From Nevskia sp964451925 (lineage in GTDB: Bacteria > Pseudomonadota > Gammaproteobacteria > Nevskiales > Nevskiaceae), in NCBI GenBank assembly GCA_964451925.1, contig CAYVKA010000055.1:1-31514 (forward strand): a DNA stretch of 31,514 nucleotides. Direction: 5' to 3'. Below the pieces are notes generated by a model, which was not told the origin of the DNA, searched no databases, and saw only the letters and a list, made by a program, of their open reading frames with translations. Both the position numbers and the translations under genes were made by a program. Position 1 is the stretch's first letter, and every line of letters begins with the position of its first letter. This document shows positions 31,088 through 31,514 of this stretch, piece after piece.

Positions 31088-31514
31088 TTATTTCGACTTG
31101 GCGGCGGCGACCACAGCCTTCGCCGCTTCGGTGAGGTCGGACACCGGGGTGATCTTCAGGCCGGAGGACTTCAGCATTTCCTGGCCTTTTTCCATGTTGG
31201 TGCCCTGCAGGCGCGCCACCACCGGCACTTTCAGGCCGACCTGCTTGACCGCTTCGATGATGCCTTCGGCGATCAGGTCGCAGCGCACGATGCCGCCGAA
31301 GATGTTGACCAGGATGGCCTTGACGTCGGGGCTGGAGGTGATCAGCTTGAAGGCGTTGGTGACGCGCTCGGCGGTGGCGCCGCCGCCGACGTCGAGGAAG
31401 TTGGCCGGCTGGCCGCCGTGCAGCTTGATGATGTCCATGGTGGCCATTGCCAGACCGGCGCCATTCACCATGCAGCCGATGTCGCCGTCGAGGCTGACGT
31501 AGTTGAGGTCGTAC
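31088..31514 (-). CDS. sucC: Succinyl-CoA synthetase beta subunit SucC (3' part)
   Basis: SucC is the ATP-grasp beta subunit partnering SucD. Only the C-terminal about 141 codons are in the window; the frame continues past position 31514, so the start lies outside. The visible part contains Y-D-L-N-Y-V-S-L-D-G-D-I-G-C-M-V-N-G-A-G, F-L-D-V-G-G-G-A, N-I-F-G-G-I-V-R-C-D and A-R-L-Q-G-T-N, all characteristic of SucC. An internal ATG at 31471 is not the real start. It is followed by sucD after 15 bases. Confidence 0.96.
   Translation of the reverse strand, partial: YDLNYVSLDGDIGCMVNGAGLAMATMDIIKLHGGQPANFLDVGGGATAERVTNAFKLITSSPDVKAILVNIFGGIVRCDLIAEGIIEAVKQVGLKVPVVARLQGTNMEKGQEMLKSSGLKITPVSDLTEAAKAVVAAAKSK

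Overview
The window is a gene-dense, GC-rich chromosomal segment from a gammaproteobacterium. The lptD-surA-pdxA-rsmA order, the bamD/rluD/pgeF/nadE/sucCD block and the base composition suggest the Xanthomonadales/Nevskiales side of the class (Solimonas- or Nevskia-like). This placement rests on remembered synteny and was not tested by a search.

Layout. (1) 121-5572, plus strand: lptD, surA, pdxA and rsmA, for outer-membrane LPS insertion, periplasmic chaperoning, vitamin B6 synthesis and 16S rRNA dimethylation. The genes are tightly packed and pdxA/rsmA overlap by GTGA. (2) 5588-14687, minus strand: a complete-looking, single-direction Tad (Flp) pilus operon. It runs from a clear sigma70 promoter (14659-14687) through a 54-residue Flp pilin, prepilin peptidase, TadE-like pseudopilin, CpaB/RcpC, secretin CpaC/RcpA, CpaE/TadZ, TadA, TadB, TadC, TadD and a DUF3613-like protein to a hairpin-plus-T-run terminator. 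(3) 14755-15582, plus strand: apaH. In many relatives apaG-apaH directly follows rsmA, so here the Tad operon sits inside that classic cluster and apaG is absent. (4) 15564-20841: an array of four full-length GT87 (DUF2029) polytopic glycosyltransferases of two subtypes, plus an 80-codon N-terminal remnant of a fifth. (5) 20877-24878, minus strand: an RND/MMPL-type exporter preceded by a secreted YCF48-like beta-propeller protein, probably one operon, ending in a terminator. (6) 25174-27031, minus strand: pgeF and rluD, separated by an inverted pair of short repeats; one copy encodes the C-terminal tail of RluD. (7) 27114-28445, plus strand: bamD with an unusual 170-residue C-terminal extension carrying a duplicated motif. 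(8) 28513-31514, minus strand: nadE, sucD and the 3' part of sucC, running off the window end.

How they work together. Much of the window concerns the cell envelope: LptD, SurA and BamD build the outer membrane; the Tad machine makes an adhesive pilus; the GT87 enzymes probably transfer a sugar from a polyprenyl-phosphate donor on the outer face of the inner membrane; and the MMPL/YCF48 pair probably exports a lipid-like molecule. The parts most worth a second look are the GT87 array with its truncated member, the extended BamD, the MMPL/YCF48 pair with a palindrome upstream, the Tad insertion with apaG loss and a degenerate TadZ P-loop, and two families of short dispersed repeats. No tRNA, rRNA, CRISPR array or complete insertion sequence was seen.
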